This document shows, piece after piece, positions 43,473 to 53,632 of a stretch of 64,000 nucleotides of DNA (the stretch's first letter is position 1; every line of letters starts with the position of its first letter). Source of the DNA: Microbacterium invictum (GTDB taxonomy: Bacteria > Actinomycetota > Actinomycetes > Actinomycetales > Microbacteriaceae); assembly GCF_014197265.1 (NCBI RefSeq), contig NZ_JACIFH010000001.1, forward strand, positions 1,302,001-1,366,000. The letters run 5' to 3'. The position numbers and the translations under genes are program-made. The notes below the pieces were generated by a model, which saw only the letters and a program-made list of their open reading frames with translations, was not told where the DNA came from and searched no databases.

Positions 43473-43528
43473 TCATCCGGCCGGAACTGCCGCCACCGGG
43501 CGCCGTGACGACAAGACGCGACGGATGA
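43473..43528. repeat. 56-nt element, copy D
   Basis: The same orientation and length as copy C, 83 bp downstream of it, with the same first 22 and last 24 bases. A GC-rich 27-nt stretch lies between them. Confidence 0.9.
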
Positions 43529-43544
43529 ACCCAGCCCAGAGGGG

Positions 43545-44603
43545 TCAGCGCGGCGCGACGATGCGGCATACCCAGGCGGTCAGGCGCTCGAGCGGGCCGC
43601 GGCCGAGCAGCAGCGCCCACGCGGTGCACGCGATCAGGGTGACGATCGTGAAGGGCCAGAACGGCTCCAGCGCACGGAAGCCGGGCAGGTCGCCGGTGTC
43701 GCCGAGGATGATCGCCGCCATCACGGCCCAGACCACGAGCTGGCCGACGTAGGCGGTGAACGGCATGGAGCCGACGGCGCGCAATGGCAGTGCCACCCAG
43801 GTGAGGGGCGTGCGGCACAGCAGCAGGCACGCCCCGATGGTGGCGAGCGCGAAGCCGCCCGAGCCGATCACCTCGAGCAGTCCGCCGGTGTGCGGTCCGC
43901 TCGCCCAGACCTCGGCGAGATAGGTGTCCGGGGGCGCCGCGAACGTGGCATCCATCGCCATCGCCAGCACCGCCGCACCGGCACCGGACAGCAGCAGCCC
44001 CCGCGAGGTGGCACTGCGCCGCAGGTCCGACCGGCCGGCGGCGAGCCCGGCGACCAGGAAGGCAACCCACAGCGTGAAGGGATAGTGCCAGCCCAGCACC
44101 AGCGACAGGGAGCCGCCGGTCGCGCCCTCCCACACCGGCAGTGCGTTCAGCAGCGGCTGGACCCACGGCATGACGAGCGCGAGCACGGCGGCGATGATCC
44201 AGAGTGTGCGCGCACGCAGCTGCACGAGCGGCAGGGCGAGCAAGAAGAGCACCCCGTAGGCGGGCAGGATGACGTACACCGGCACTCCGGTCGCGATCAG
44301 CGCGATGCCGAACAGCCAGAGCATCGCGGCGCGCACCGCGATGCGGCGCCGTGCCAGGCCGAGGGCGGACCTGCCCAGCGGGCGCGGGCCACCGGTGATC
44401 AGGGCGATCGACACGCCCGCGAGCACCGCGAACAGGATCGACGAGCGCCCGTTGGCCAGGTCGATCCACGTGAGCGGGTCGGCCGCGACGAACTCCGGGG
44501 TGACCAGCAGATGCGCGCCGAACATGCCCAGCACCGCGAGTCCGCGAGCCAGGTCCACGCCCTGCAGCCGGCCGGGGCCGTTCAGGGCGCGCGCGAACGT
44601 CAC
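43545..44603 (-). CDS. DUF418/HGSNAT-like multi-pass membrane protein
   Basis: A 352-residue membrane protein with about ten spans. The N-terminal LQGVDLARGLAVLGMFGAHL is the conserved motif of heparan-alpha-glucosaminide N-acetyltransferase-like proteins. IDLANGRSSILFAVLAGVSI and, near the C-terminus, GSMPFTAYVGQLVVWAVMA match the DUF418 family. Such proteins are thought to acetylate a cell-surface substrate across the membrane, but the substrate is unknown. GTG 44603 overlaps the argF stop, so it is probably the last gene of argCJBDF. No link to arginine is known. Confidence 0.8.
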   Translation of the reverse strand: MTFARALNGPGRLQGVDLARGLAVLGMFGAHLLVTPEFVAADPLTWIDLANGRSSILFAVLAGVSIALITGGPRPLGRSALGLARRRIAVRAAMLWLFGIALIATGVPVYVILPAYGVLFLLALPLVQLRARTLWIIAAVLALVMPWVQPLLNALPVWEGATGGSLSLVLGWHYPFTLWVAFLVAGLAAGRSDLRRSATSRGLLLSGAGAAVLAMAMDATFAAPPDTYLAEVWASGPHTGGLLEVIGSGGFALATIGACLLLCRTPLTWVALPLRAVGSMPFTAYVGQLVVWAVMAAIILGDTGDLPGFRALEPFWPFTIVTLIACTAWALLLGRGPLERLTAWVCRIVAPR

Positions 44604-45523
44604 TGCTGACGCAGCAGCCACACCAGCAGGGCCTTCTGGGCGTGGAGCCGGTTCTCCGCCTCGTCCCAGACGACGCTCTGCGGCCCGTCGATCACCTCGG
44701 CGTCGACCTCATAGCCGCGGTCGGCGGGCAGACAGTGGATGAAGATCGCATCGTCCTGGGCCTGCGCCATGATCTCGGTGGTGACCTTGTAGCCGCCGAG
44801 GTCGCGGAGGCGCGTGGCCTTCTCCTCCTCCTTGCCCATCGACACCCACGTGTCGGTCACCACGACGTCCGCCCCGGCTGCCGCCTCGTTCGGGTCGGTG
44901 TAGAGCGTCACCGAGCCGCCGGTGGTCTGGCCGATCGTGTCGGCGTCGGCGATCACGTCCTCGCGCGGCGCATACGCCTCGGGGGACGCGACGCGCACGT
45001 GCATGCCGGCGGTGACGCAGGCCAGCACGTAGGAGTGGCCCATGTTGCACCGGCCGTCGCCGAAGAAAGCAAGGGTGAGGCCCTTCAGATCGCCCTTGTG
45101 CTCACGGATGGTGAGCAGATCGGCCAGCAGCTGACACGGGTGGAAGTCGTCGCTGAGCGCATTGATCACGGGGACCGTGGTCCCCGCTGCCATCTGCTCG
45201 AGGCCCGCCTGCGCATACGTACGCCACACGATCGCGGCGACCTGGCGCTCGAGCACCCGCGCCGTGTCGGCGGGGGTCTCCTTGCCGCCGAGCTGGCTGT
45301 TCGCGGTGGAGATGATCAGCGGCGACCCACCCAGGTCGGCGATGCCGACGGCGAACGAGACCCGGGTGCGGGTCGAGGACTTGTCGAAGATGACCGCCAC
45401 CGTCTGCGGACCCTCGAGGGGCTTGAGCTTCCAGCGGTCCTTCTTCAATGAGAGGGCGAGATCGAGGATCTCATCCTGCTCGGCGGTGCTCAGGTCGTCG
45501 TCGCGGAGCAGATGGCGGGTCAT
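44600..45523 (-). CDS. argF: ornithine carbamoyltransferase
   Basis: A 307-residue enzyme making citrulline from ornithine and carbamoyl phosphate. DKSSTRTRVSFAVGIADLGG binds carbamoyl phosphate, DFHPCQLLADLLTIREHKG is the central motif, and FIHCLPADRGYEVDAEVIDG holds the ornithine-binding Cys. Full length. It overlaps argD by four bases (ATGA) and is the fifth gene of the argCJBDF unit. Confidence 0.95.
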   Translation of the reverse strand: MTRHLLRDDDLSTAEQDEILDLALSLKKDRWKLKPLEGPQTVAVIFDKSSTRTRVSFAVGIADLGGSPLIISTANSQLGGKETPADTARVLERQVAAIVWRTYAQAGLEQMAAGTTVPVINALSDDFHPCQLLADLLTIREHKGDLKGLTLAFFGDGRCNMGHSYVLACVTAGMHVRVASPEAYAPREDVIADADTIGQTTGGSVTLYTDPNEAAAGADVVVTDTWVSMGKEEEKATRLRDLGGYKVTTEIMAQAQDDAIFIHCLPADRGYEVDAEVIDGPQSVVWDEAENRLHAQKALLVWLLRQQ

Positions 45524-46773
45524 GCGGGGGCCTCCGTGGGGGTGTGGTCGAGCAGCATCGCGCTCTCGACGGTGTGCAGTGCCCTGCCGAACTTGTCCTG
45601 GAACTCGTCGATCTCGACGTCGCCGATGGTCAGCGGGGGCGCGAGCCGGATGGTCGATTCGTTCGCGGCGTTGATGATCAGGCCGTGCTCCTGGGCCGCG
45701 GCGACGACCGCGCCGGCGAGTGGATGCCGGAGTGCGACGCCGATGAGCAGCCCCATCCCACGCGTGCCTTCGACCAGCCCGGAGCCGATCGCGTCGACTG
45801 CGTCGCGCACCTGTACGCCGCGCGTGGTAGCGGCCTCCACGAGCCCCGCCCGCTCGACCTCCTCGAGCACCGCGCCGGCGACGGCGGTCGCGAGCGCGTT
45901 GCCCCCGAAGGTCGAGCCGTGCGTACCCGGATAGAACAGTTCGCTGGCTGCCCCGAAGGTGATGAGCGCCCCGATCGGGAAGCCGTTGCCGATGCCCTTG
46001 GCCACCGTGATGGCGTCGGGCGTGATGCCGGCGTGCTGGAACGCGAACCACGCGCCGGTGCGCGCGGCACCGGTCTGGATCTCGTCGACGATCAGCAGCG
46101 CGCCGTGCCGGGCGGTGATTTCGCGCGCCGCCTGCAGGTATCCCTCGGGCAATTCGAGCACGCCCGCCTCGCCCTTGATCGGCTCGACGAACAGGGCGGC
46201 GACGCGGTCGTCCATCGCCGCTTCGAGCGCCTCGACGGTCGAGTCGATGAACTCGACACCGGGCACCATCGGCTCGAACGGCTCCTGCATCGCGGGCTTG
46301 CCGGTGAGGGCGAGGGTGCCCATCGTGCGGCCGTGGAATGCGCCGGTGAGCGCGAGGATGCGGGGCCGGCCGGGCTTGCCGTCGCCCGCGAGCCCGTGCA
46401 GCCGCGCGAGCTTGAACGCGGCCTCGTTGGCCTCGGCGCCCGAGTTGCCGAAGTAGACGCGGCCGTCCGGGCCTGTGCCGGCGAGGCGCTTCAGCCGTGC
46501 GGCGAGCGCGAGCTGCGGCGGGGTGGCGAAGTAGTTCGACACGTGCGCGAGGGTGGCCGCCTGGGTCGCCACCGCGTCGACGAACACCGGATGGGCGTGA
46601 CCGAGCGAGACGACGGCGATGCCGGCGAGGAAGTCGAGGTAGCGCTTGCCGTTCTCGTCCCAGACGTAGGCGCCCTCACCGCGGGTGAGCATCTCGTAGC
46701 GGTCGCCCGCACTGCGCACCAGATCCCGCGATGCGTCGTTCCGCCAGTCCTCGACTGATTCTGCCGTGCTCAC
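45520..46773 (-). CDS. argD: acetylornithine aminotransferase
   Basis: A 417-residue PLP-dependent class III aminotransferase that converts N-acetylglutamate semialdehyde to acetylornithine. [20 protein letters not shown] precedes the PLP lysine in [19 protein letters not shown]. The substrate-binding ends [13 protein letters not shown] and [13 protein letters not shown] are also conserved. GTG 46773 overlaps the argB stop (GTGA). Confidence 0.94.
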   Translation of the reverse strand: MSTAESVEDWRNDASRDLVRSAGDRYEMLTRGEGAYVWDENGKRYLDFLAGIAVVSLGHAHPVFVDAVATQAATLAHVSNYFATPPQLALAARLKRLAGTGPDGRVYFGNSGAEANEAAFKLARLHGLAGDGKPGRPRILALTGAFHGRTMGTLALTGKPAMQEPFEPMVPGVEFIDSTVEALEAAMDDRVAALFVEPIKGEAGVLELPEGYLQAAREITARHGALLIVDEIQTGAARTGAWFAFQHAGITPDAITVAKGIGNGFPIGALITFGAASELFYPGTHGSTFGGNALATAVAGAVLEEVERAGLVEAATTRGVQVRDAVDAIGSGLVEGTRGMGLLIGVALRHPLAGAVVAAAQEHGLIINAANESTIRLAPPLTIGDVEIDEFQDKFGRALHTVESAMLLDHTPTEAPA

Positions 46774-47672
46774 CGTGCCACCACTTCCGTTCCGATTCCC
46801 TGTTCTGTGAAGATCTCCACCAGCACCGAATGCGGCTGACGTCCGTCGATGATCGCCGCCGTGTCGACGCCGCCGTCGACGGCATCCAGGCACGCCTGCA
46901 TCTTCGGGATCATGCCCGACTCGAGCGTCGGCAGCAGCGCACGCAGCTCGGTCGCCGTCAGGTGCGAGACGAGCGAGTCGCGGTTGGGCCAGTCCGCGTA
47001 CAGTCCCGGCACATCGGTCAGCACCACGAGCTTCGTGGCGTTCAGCGCGACTGCGAGGGCCGCGGCCGCGGCATCCGCGTTCACGTTCAGCGACTGCCCC
47101 TGATTGTCGAGATCGGGAGCGATCGACGACACCACGGGGATGCGGCCGGCCGCGAGCTGGTCGAGGACCGGCTGCGGATCGACCTCGACCACGTCGCCGA
47201 CGTTGCCCAGATCATGCTCGGCGCCGTCGACGATCACGCCGCGGCGACGGCCGCCGAAGAGTCCGGCATCCTCCCCCGACAGCCCGGTCGCGAGCGGCCC
47301 GTAGGCGTTGATCCGCGCGACCAGCTGCGGGTTGATCTGCCCGGTGAGCACCATCCGCACGACGCTGATGGCCTCGGTGCTGGTGACCCGGTAGCCGCCC
47401 TTGAACTCGCTGGGGATCGACAGCCGGTCGAGCATCTGCGAGATCTGCGGTCCGCCGCCGTGCACGACGACCGGCTGCACGCCGACGAAGCGGAGGTAGG
47501 CGATGTCCTGCGCGAACGCCTGCTGCAGCTCCTCTGAGACCATGGCGTTGCCGCCGTACTTGATGACGACGATCTGGTCGCGGAAGCGCTGCAGCCAGGG
47601 CAGCGACTCGATGAGGACGGCGGCCTTCTCGGCGGCCTCCTCGGGCGTGGTGTGCTGGATCTTGTCGGTCAT
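46770..47672 (-). CDS. argB: acetylglutamate kinase
   Basis: A 300-residue amino acid kinase that phosphorylates N-acetylglutamate. It is usually the feedback-controlled step in organisms with a cyclic pathway. [20 protein letters not shown] is the N-terminal motif, [17 protein letters not shown] is the glycine loop, and [16 protein letters not shown] is conserved. The N-terminal ~25 residues ([20 protein letters not shown]) form the extra helix of arginine-sensitive kinases, which suggests arginine inhibition. Confidence 0.95.
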   Translation of the reverse strand: MTDKIQHTTPEEAAEKAAVLIESLPWLQRFRDQIVVIKYGGNAMVSEELQQAFAQDIAYLRFVGVQPVVVHGGGPQISQMLDRLSIPSEFKGGYRVTSTEAISVVRMVLTGQINPQLVARINAYGPLATGLSGEDAGLFGGRRRGVIVDGAEHDLGNVGDVVEVDPQPVLDQLAAGRIPVVSSIAPDLDNQGQSLNVNADAAAAALAVALNATKLVVLTDVPGLYADWPNRDSLVSHLTATELRALLPTLESGMIPKMQACLDAVDGGVDTAAIIDGRQPHSVLVEIFTEQGIGTEVVAR

Positions 47673-48826
47673 GACGAATACGCGCTGTTCTCGTGCACGT
47701 AGTCGTGCGTCAGATCGTTGGTGAGGATCGTCGCTTCGGCGTCGCCGACCTTGAGGTCGATCAGGATGCCGGTGGCGCGCGGCGTCAGGTCGACTTCTTC
47801 GCGCGGGCGGTCGGGGCCGCCGGCGGTGCACACGCGCACCCCGTTGAACCAGACGTCGACGTCATACGGGTCGAAGCGGGCGTCGGTCGTGCCGATCGCG
47901 GCGAGCACCCGGCCCCAGTTGGGGTCGTTGCCGAAGATCGCGGCCTTGAACAGGTTGTTGCGGGCCACCGACCGGCCGACGGCGACAGCCTCTTCATCGC
48001 TCGCGGCGTGCACGACCTGGATGCTGATGTTGTGGCTCGCGCCCTCCGCATCGGCCTGCAGCTGCTGCGCGAGATCCTGGCAGACCTCGGTGAGCGCCAT
48101 CGTGAAGGCGCTGTGATCGGGGTGGATGCCGGTGGCTCCGGATGCCAGGAGAGTGACCTGGTCGTTGGTCGACATGCACCCATCCGAGTCGAGCCGGTCG
48201 AAGGTGAGGTGGGTGGCCGTGCGGAGCGCCCTGTCGGCTTCGCCGGCGTCGAGCACTGCGTCTGTGGTGATGACGACGAGCATCGTCGCGAGACCCGGCG
48301 CGAGCATGCCGGCGCCCTTGGCCATGCCGCCGATGGTCCAGCCGTGGCGGCTCACGACGGCCCGCTTGGGCTGCGTGTCGGTGGTCATGATCGCCTCGCT
48401 GGCCGCATCGCCGCCGTCGGGTCCGAGCCCGGCGATTGCAGCGGTGGTGCCGGCGAGCACCTTGCCGCGGAAGACCTCGTCGCCGGTACCGATCAGGCCC
48501 GTCGAGCACACGAGGATGTCACCGGCGCTGACATCGAGCAGTTCGGCGGCCTTCTCGGCGGTCTGGTGGGTCGTCTGGAAGCCGAAGCTGCCGGTGAAGC
48601 AGTTGGCGCCGCCGGAGTTGAGGACGACGGCCTCGACGACGCCGTCGCTGACCGCCTGCTGCGACCACAGGATCGGGTTCGCCTTGGCGCGGTTGCTCGT
48701 GAAGACGGCCGCGCCGACCTTGAGCGGGCCGCGGTTGACGACGACCGCGACGTCCTTGTTGCCGGTGGACTTCAGGCCTGCGACGACGCCGGCCGCCTCG
48801 AATCCCTGGGCTGCGGTGACGCTCAC
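47669..48826 (-). CDS. argJ: bifunctional glutamate N-acetyltransferase/amino-acid acetyltransferase
   Basis: A 385-residue N-terminal nucleophile enzyme that recycles the acetyl group from acetylornithine to glutamate. It may also use acetyl-CoA. The self-cleavage site is around [10 protein letters not shown], with the threonine in the conserved MLxxxxTD motif. GGANCFTG and [17 protein letters not shown] are further conserved motifs. Its presence implies a cyclic arginine pathway. GTG 48826 overlaps the argC stop (GTGA). Confidence 0.94.
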   Translation of the reverse strand: MSVTAAQGFEAAGVVAGLKSTGNKDVAVVVNRGPLKVGAAVFTSNRAKANPILWSQQAVSDGVVEAVVLNSGGANCFTGSFGFQTTHQTAEKAAELLDVSAGDILVCSTGLIGTGDEVFRGKVLAGTTAAIAGLGPDGGDAASEAIMTTDTQPKRAVVSRHGWTIGGMAKGAGMLAPGLATMLVVITTDAVLDAGEADRALRTATHLTFDRLDSDGCMSTNDQVTLLASGATGIHPDHSAFTMALTEVCQDLAQQLQADAEGASHNISIQVVHAASDEEAVAVGRSVARNNLFKAAIFGNDPNWGRVLAAIGTTDARFDPYDVDVWFNGVRVCTAGGPDRPREEVDLTPRATGILIDLKVGDAEATILTNDLTHDYVHENSAYSS

Positions 48827-49866
48827 GGCGCGACTCCGTTCACGGTCAGGCCCGTGGTCTCTTCGAGGCCGAGGGCGATGTTCATCGACTGGACGGCGGC
48901 ACCGGCGGTGCCCTTGGCCAGGTTGTCGACCGCGGTGACGACCACGACGCGGTTCGCGTTGCGGTCGATCGCGAGGCCGATCAGCGCCGTGTTGGCGCCG
49001 AGCACGTCGGCGGTGCGTGGGAAGTGACCCTCGGGCAGCAGCTGCACGAACGTCTCGTCGCCGTAGGCGTCTTCCCACGCGGCGCGGATCTGGGCGTCGG
49101 TCACCCCCGGGGCGATCGGCGCGGTGGAGGTGGCCAAGATGCCCCGGGACATGGGCACGAGCACGGGAGTGAACGAGAGGCGGATGTCGGTGCCGCCCGC
49201 GCCCGCGAGGGCCTGCTGGATCTCGGGGATGTGCCGGTGCGTGCCGCCGACGGCGTAGGGGTTCGCGGTGCCGAGGATCTCGGATGCCAGCAGGTTGGGC
49301 TTGAGGCTCTTGCCGGCGCCCGAGGGCCCGACGGCGAGGACGCTCACGATGTCGCCCGGGTCGATGACGCCGGCGGCGACGCCGGGTGCGAGGCTCAGGC
49401 TGACCGTGGACGCGTTGCAGCCGGGCGCGGCGATGCGGGTCGCGCCGACGAGGTGCTCGCGCTGCTTGCGGCCGCCGACCAGGAGCTCGGGGACGCCGTA
49501 CGTCCACGGCTCGTGGAAGTGCCCGCCGTAGAACTGCTCCCACGCCTGATCGGACGTGAGCCGGTGGTCGGCGCCCGCGTCGATGACGAGCGGCACAGCG
49601 CCGAGCGCGTCGGTGTACTGCCCGGACTGCCCGTGCGGCAGCGCGAGGAAGACGATGTCGTGACCGGCGAGGATCTCGGGCGTCGTGTCCTGCAGGGTGA
49701 GGTGCCGCAGCGAGCGCAGATGGGGCTGGTGGTCGATGAGAGGCTGTCCGGCGTTCGAGTGCGCGGTGACGGTGCGGATCTCGATGTCGGGATGGGCGGC
49801 GAGCAGGCGCAGGATCTCGCCGCCGGCATAGCCGGAAGCGCCGGAGACGGCGACCGAATAGGTCAT
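48823..49866 (-). CDS. argC: N-acetyl-gamma-glutamyl-phosphate reductase
   Basis: A 347-residue NADPH-dependent enzyme. [20 protein letters not shown] is the dinucleotide loop, [17 protein letters not shown] carries the catalytic Cys, and [15 protein letters not shown] has the conserved HRH. It is the first gene of argCJBDF. ATG 49866 has TAAGGT 6 nt upstream and only a weak AGG, so its mRNA may be leaderless. I saw no clear ArgR box in the 223 nt upstream. Confidence 0.95.
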   Translation of the reverse strand: MTYSVAVSGASGYAGGEILRLLAAHPDIEIRTVTAHSNAGQPLIDHQPHLRSLRHLTLQDTTPEILAGHDIVFLALPHGQSGQYTDALGAVPLVIDAGADHRLTSDQAWEQFYGGHFHEPWTYGVPELLVGGRKQREHLVGATRIAAPGCNASTVSLSLAPGVAAGVIDPGDIVSVLAVGPSGAGKSLKPNLLASEILGTANPYAVGGTHRHIPEIQQALAGAGGTDIRLSFTPVLVPMSRGILATSTAPIAPGVTDAQIRAAWEDAYGDETFVQLLPEGHFPRTADVLGANTALIGLAIDRNANRVVVVTAVDNLAKGTAGAAVQSMNIALGLEETTGLTVNGVAP

Positions 49867-49872
49867 GGTTCA

Positions 49873-49878
49873 ACCTTA
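49873..49878 (-). promoter_or_regulatory. -10 hexamer of argC (leaderless type)
   Basis: TAAGGT on the minus strand, 6 nt before ATG 49866. A matching -35 is not evident. Confidence 0.6.
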
Positions 49879-50089
49879 TTGTCTGAGGAACGGGGGCCGG
49901 GGACGGCGACACCGGCGGCTCGACCCGCCGCCGGCGGGGAGCTCGCAGGGTCGCCTAGAGTCGGCGGCCGGTGTTCAGACGTCGGCGCGCGCGAAACACC
50001 GTCGAAACGGTGCGGATCGCGGCCGAAGGCATGCCGCGACGATATCGCCGCCCACCCCTTCGCCGCAAATCGCCGTGGCGCGCGAGCGG

Positions 50090-51064
50090 CTACAGGTCGG
50101 CGATGATCCCCCGTTCCTCGGCGCGCGTCAGGCCGGCCTGGCGGTCGCGGTCGAGCCCACGCGTCCGCTCATCGGCGAGCACGCGCGCCGCGGTCTCCTC
50201 GAGTGGACGGATGCGACCGCCGGCCGCTCGATAGGCGGTGCCGTCGTGGGCGGCGAAGCCTGGCATGTCCGGCGGGAGCCACAGCGGCAGCGAGCGCGGA
50301 CCTGCCCAGTAGGCGACGTCGTGGGCGAGGAGCTGGTCCGGGGATGCCGGGACCTGCGGCCCCGTGTGACCGGCCACCGCGCGGATGACGGCCAGGGTGT
50401 CGGCCAGCGGCCGGGTGGGGCTGATCGCGTTGACCGTTCCCGTCCACGCGCGCGCTCCGGCATCCACGATGAAGGCGGCCACATCGTCGACGTCGATGAC
50501 CTGCGAGGCGAGTCCGTCGCCGACCGGCACCAGGACAGGCTCCTCACCGGCGAGCGCGAAGCGGGCAGGCCAGTAGCCGAAGCGGTCGCTCGGGTCGCCG
50601 GGACCGACGATGAGCCCGGGCCGGATGATCGCGACGCGGTCGTCGCCCAGGGTGCGGACGGCGCGCTCGGCAGCAGACTTGGCACGCGAGTAGTCGTACT
50701 CGTCACCCGGCTCGGCCGGTGCCGCGAGCGGGGCCGATTCGTCGGCGCCGATGACATCGCTGTGGGCGTAGACGGACAGGCTGGAGACGTAGCTCCAGTG
50801 CGCGGCGCGGTCGCCGAGCGCGGAGACGGCGGCTTCGACCGCGGCGGGATCCGACGAGATGTCGACGACCTCGTCCCAGTCGCGGTCGGCGAGCGCGGCG
50901 TAGGCGCCGGGCCGGGTCCGGTCGCCGCCGACGAGCCGTGCGCCCTCCGGCGCGGGACGTCCGCCCCGGGCGAGGCAGGTGACAGCAGCTCCGGCATCCA
51001 GCCAGTGACGGGCGATGCGCCCGCTCACCCAGCCGGTGCCGCCGAGGATCAGAACGTCGGTCAT
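50090..51064 (-). CDS. NAD-dependent epimerase/dehydratase (extended SDR)
   Basis: A 324-residue extended short-chain dehydrogenase. TDVLILGGTGWVSGRIARHW is the NAD(P)-binding GxxGxxG. The catalytic pattern is Ser in HWSYVSSLSVYA and YDYSRAKSAAER with the YxxxK pair. It resembles NAD-dependent epimerases and mRNA-binding-like reductases of unknown substrate. It is a single gene upstream of argC on the same strand, with 223 nt between, so it is probably not part of the arg operon. Confidence 0.82.
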   Translation of the reverse strand: MTDVLILGGTGWVSGRIARHWLDAGAAVTCLARGGRPAPEGARLVGGDRTRPGAYAALADRDWDEVVDISSDPAAVEAAVSALGDRAAHWSYVSSLSVYAHSDVIGADESAPLAAPAEPGDEYDYSRAKSAAERAVRTLGDDRVAIIRPGLIVGPGDPSDRFGYWPARFALAGEEPVLVPVGDGLASQVIDVDDVAAFIVDAGARAWTGTVNAISPTRPLADTLAVIRAVAGHTGPQVPASPDQLLAHDVAYWAGPRSLPLWLPPDMPGFAAHDGTAYRAAGGRIRPLEETAARVLADERTRGLDRDRQAGLTRAEERGIIADL

Positions 51065-51190
51065 GCGGGCTATCTCAGCACAGCCCGACGCACGTGCACA
51101 GGCATGTTCACTCGCGGCGGACGCGCGACATAGGCGCGGACGCCAGACGCACGCGCTCGAGGTGAGACACGCGCGCTCGAGGCAAGGGGG

Positions 51191-52771
51191 TCAGGTGGGG
51201 AAGGCCTTGATCCGGGCAAGCAGGTCGGGGCCGCTCCGGTCCAGGGTGCGGCCGCCGATGATCACCCCGCCGACGATGACGACGCCACCCCAGAGCACAC
51301 CGACCAGCAGGGCGGCGACGCCGAGCGGCGACGACTGCGTGTTCAGCGCCATGATCCCGAGCACGAGCGCGGGCAGGGCGAGCACCGTGCACGCGCCCCA
51401 CACCAGGAACACGAGCAGACCGCTGAGGAAGGTCTGGCCCGGCACGCTCTTGAACGGGCTGTCGCCGGCTGCGGCCACCGGCACCACGATCAGCGACGAC
51501 GAGATGGCCGAGACGCCGTAGCCCACCAGCAGCAGCCCCCACGCCGTGCCCAGCACGGCGGGAAGCTGCGCCCACGAGTCTGCGAGCGCGGCGGTGGCCA
51601 CGGCGACGATCCCCACTGCCGGCACACCGACGGTGGCGGCGCCCAGCACGCGTCCCCAGCGGTCGGCCCGTCCGCGCACGCCCGCCGAGAGCACCGAGGC
51701 GAAGGCGGTGCCGTCGTAGGAGATGTCGGCATACCCGCCGATGGCGAGGATGAAGGCGACGACGACCGCCGACGCGGCGAAGAAGAAGCCGTCGACGCCA
51801 CCCGTGAAGGCGAACAGTGCGGGGAACAGCGGCACGAAGATCAGCTGCCGCAGGTACCGGGGGTCGCGCAGCCACGCGGTGAGAGACCGCGCCCACGTCG
51901 CGCCCACGCCGCCGGTCGGCATCGCGCCGAACAGGCCCAGCGCGCCCGCCTTCACCGCGCGGGTGGCCTGTCGCGGCAGGGTGGATGCCGAGGCCTCGAG
52001 CACCCGGGCCCACACCACCCACAGCACCACGAGCGTCGCGGCGGCGATCAGGAACTTGGCGAGCGCGGGCAGCCACGCCCCGGCGGCGACGTCGCCGGGC
52101 ACGGCCCAGGCCGCCCCGATCGGCGTCCATCCCAGGATCCCGCCGATCTGCACGAACCGTGAAGCCGCATCGTCGCCGAGGTCGAGCAGGCTCACGATGC
52201 CGGTGATGATCGGACCCGTCATGATGAGCGCGGCGAGCACCACGGTTCCGATGATCTCGCGCCCGCGGCGGTTGCCGCCGAGCCCGCGGGAGAGAGTCGC
52301 GACCAGCCGGCTCGCCACGACGCACGTGGCGATCGCCACGAGGGCCGTCGGAAGTGCGACCACGGCCGCGGCCGGCCACCGCACCCAGAGGATGATCGTC
52401 GCCAGGCCCGCCAGCGTGGTGGCGATGCCGGGGATGCCGGTCAGTCCGGCTCCGGCCAGGGCGAGCATGAGCTGCCGGGTGGTCAGCGGGAAGGGTGCGA
52501 GCTGTGCGGCATCCACCGTCGAATCGGTGCCGGCGATCAGCAGCGGCCCGATCACCCAGCCGAGGATGAGCGCCGCGCCGCCGACGATCGCGACCGCGCG
52601 CGAGAGGCCCAGGTCGTCGACGAAGCTCAGCGCGACCAGACCCGCAACGACCATCCCGAGTATCCACAGCGCACCGAGCATGCCGAAGCAGAAGCCGACC
52701 AGCTGCCAGGGCCGGCGGACCAGTGTGTTGCCGAGGACGCGGTAGCGCAGGCTCAGGACTGTCGCAACCAC
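51191..52771 (-). CDS. ABC-2-type transporter permease
   Basis: A 526-residue membrane protein with about 12 hydrophobic segments, for example GALWILGMVVAGLVALSFV, AVAIVGGAALILGWVIGPLL, and later FFFAASAVVVAFILAIGGYA. It lacks an ATPase domain, and is the membrane half of an exporter with the ATPase gene upstream. GTG 52771 lies 18 nt inside the ATPase gene and has GGAAGG 6 nt before it. The substrate is unknown. Confidence 0.85.
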   Translation of the reverse strand: MVATVLSLRYRVLGNTLVRRPWQLVGFCFGMLGALWILGMVVAGLVALSFVDDLGLSRAVAIVGGAALILGWVIGPLLIAGTDSTVDAAQLAPFPLTTRQLMLALAGAGLTGIPGIATTLAGLATIILWVRWPAAAVVALPTALVAIATCVVASRLVATLSRGLGGNRRGREIIGTVVLAALIMTGPIITGIVSLLDLGDDAASRFVQIGGILGWTPIGAAWAVPGDVAAGAWLPALAKFLIAAATLVVLWVVWARVLEASASTLPRQATRAVKAGALGLFGAMPTGGVGATWARSLTAWLRDPRYLRQLIFVPLFPALFAFTGGVDGFFFAASAVVVAFILAIGGYADISYDGTAFASVLSAGVRGRADRWGRVLGAATVGVPAVGIVAVATAALADSWAQLPAVLGTAWGLLLVGYGVSAISSSLIVVPVAAAGDSPFKSVPGQTFLSGLLVFLVWGACTVLALPALVLGIMALNTQSSPLGVAALLVGVLWGGVVIVGGVIIGGRTLDRSGPDLLARIKAFPT

Positions 52772-53583
52772 TGCGGGCCTTCCGAGGTGTGTCGGCCGCC
52801 GACGAGCGAGATGAACCGCTCCTGCAGGCTCTCGCCCGCGCGCACGTCGTCGACGGTGCCGGCCGCGAGCACCCGCCCGGCGGCGATCACGGCGACGTGG
52901 TCGCACATGCGCTGGACGAGGTCCATCGAATGGCTCGAGACGATGACGGTGCCGCCCGAGCCGGTGTAGCTGCGCAGCACGTCTTCGATGTTGGCCGCGG
53001 AGACCGGGTCGACCGACTCGAACGGCTCGTCGAGGACGAGCAGCCGGGGCGCGTGCACGAGCGCGCACGCCAGCGCAATCTTCTTCGTCATGCCGGCCGA
53101 GTAGTCGGCGACGATGGTTCCGGCCGCCTCGCGCAGATCCATCAGCTCGAGCAGGTCGGCCACCCGCTGGGCGATGTCGGGCCGCGGGAGGCCGAACATC
53201 ATGGCCGTGTAGGTGATCAGCTGCTCACCGGTCAGACGGTCGAACAGGCGCACGCCGTCGGCGAGGTTGCCGATGATCCGCTTCGCATCGACGGGCTGAC
53301 GCCACACGTCGATCCCGTAGACCGAGGCCGTGCCGGCATCGGGACGCAGCAGCCCGGTCGCCATCGACAGCGTCGTGGTCTTGCCGGCGCCGTTGGGGCC
53401 GACGAGGCCGAAGAACGACCCCGCCGGCACCTCGAGGTCGATGCCCGCCACGGCGAGCTTGTCGCCGAAGCGCTTGACCAGTCCGGTCAGCTGGAGGGCC
53501 GGCGCGTGCGACGCGGCGGCGGGCACGGCCGGTGCGGGGCTGGGCGCAGGCATGTACGCCGGGATGGCGGGGGTGTCACTCAC
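52753..53583 (-). CDS. ABC-2-type transporter ATPase
   Basis: A 276-residue ATPase with a ~28-residue Ala/Pro-rich disordered start. GPNGAGKTTTLSMATGLL is Walker A, and VADYSAGMTKKIALACALVH is the signature (YSAGM instead of LSGGQ, a normal variant in this class). LLVLDEPFESVDP is Walker B, and VSSHSMDLVQRM carries the switch His. It pairs with the downstream permease. GTG 53583 has TAGGCT 6 nt upstream. Confidence 0.9.
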   Translation of the reverse strand: MSDTPAIPAYMPAPSPAPAVPAAASHAPALQLTGLVKRFGDKLAVAGIDLEVPAGSFFGLVGPNGAGKTTTLSMATGLLRPDAGTASVYGIDVWRQPVDAKRIIGNLADGVRLFDRLTGEQLITYTAMMFGLPRPDIAQRVADLLELMDLREAAGTIVADYSAGMTKKIALACALVHAPRLLVLDEPFESVDPVSAANIEDVLRSYTGSGGTVIVSSHSMDLVQRMCDHVAVIAAGRVLAAGTVDDVRAGESLQERFISLVGGRHTSEGPQWLRQS

Positions 53584-53589
53584 GAGGCG

Positions 53590-53595
53590 AGCCTA
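53590..53595 (-). promoter_or_regulatory. -10 hexamer of the ABC-2 ATPase gene (leaderless type)
   Basis: TAGGCT on the minus strand, 6 nt before GTG 53583. Confidence 0.6.
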
Positions 53596-53632
53596 ACGGG
53601 CCGGTTGCTCGGGGCGCACACCACGTGCGCTC

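Noticed and set aside
42016..43528. CRISPR array made of 56-nt repeats
   Set aside because: Only two units on each side of a gene, repeats too divergent in the centre, and no cas genes.
51065..51190. direct repeat CGCGCTCGAGG between the epimerase gene and the ABC-2 permease gene
   Set aside because: Two short copies in GC-rich DNA with no further structure. Probably chance.
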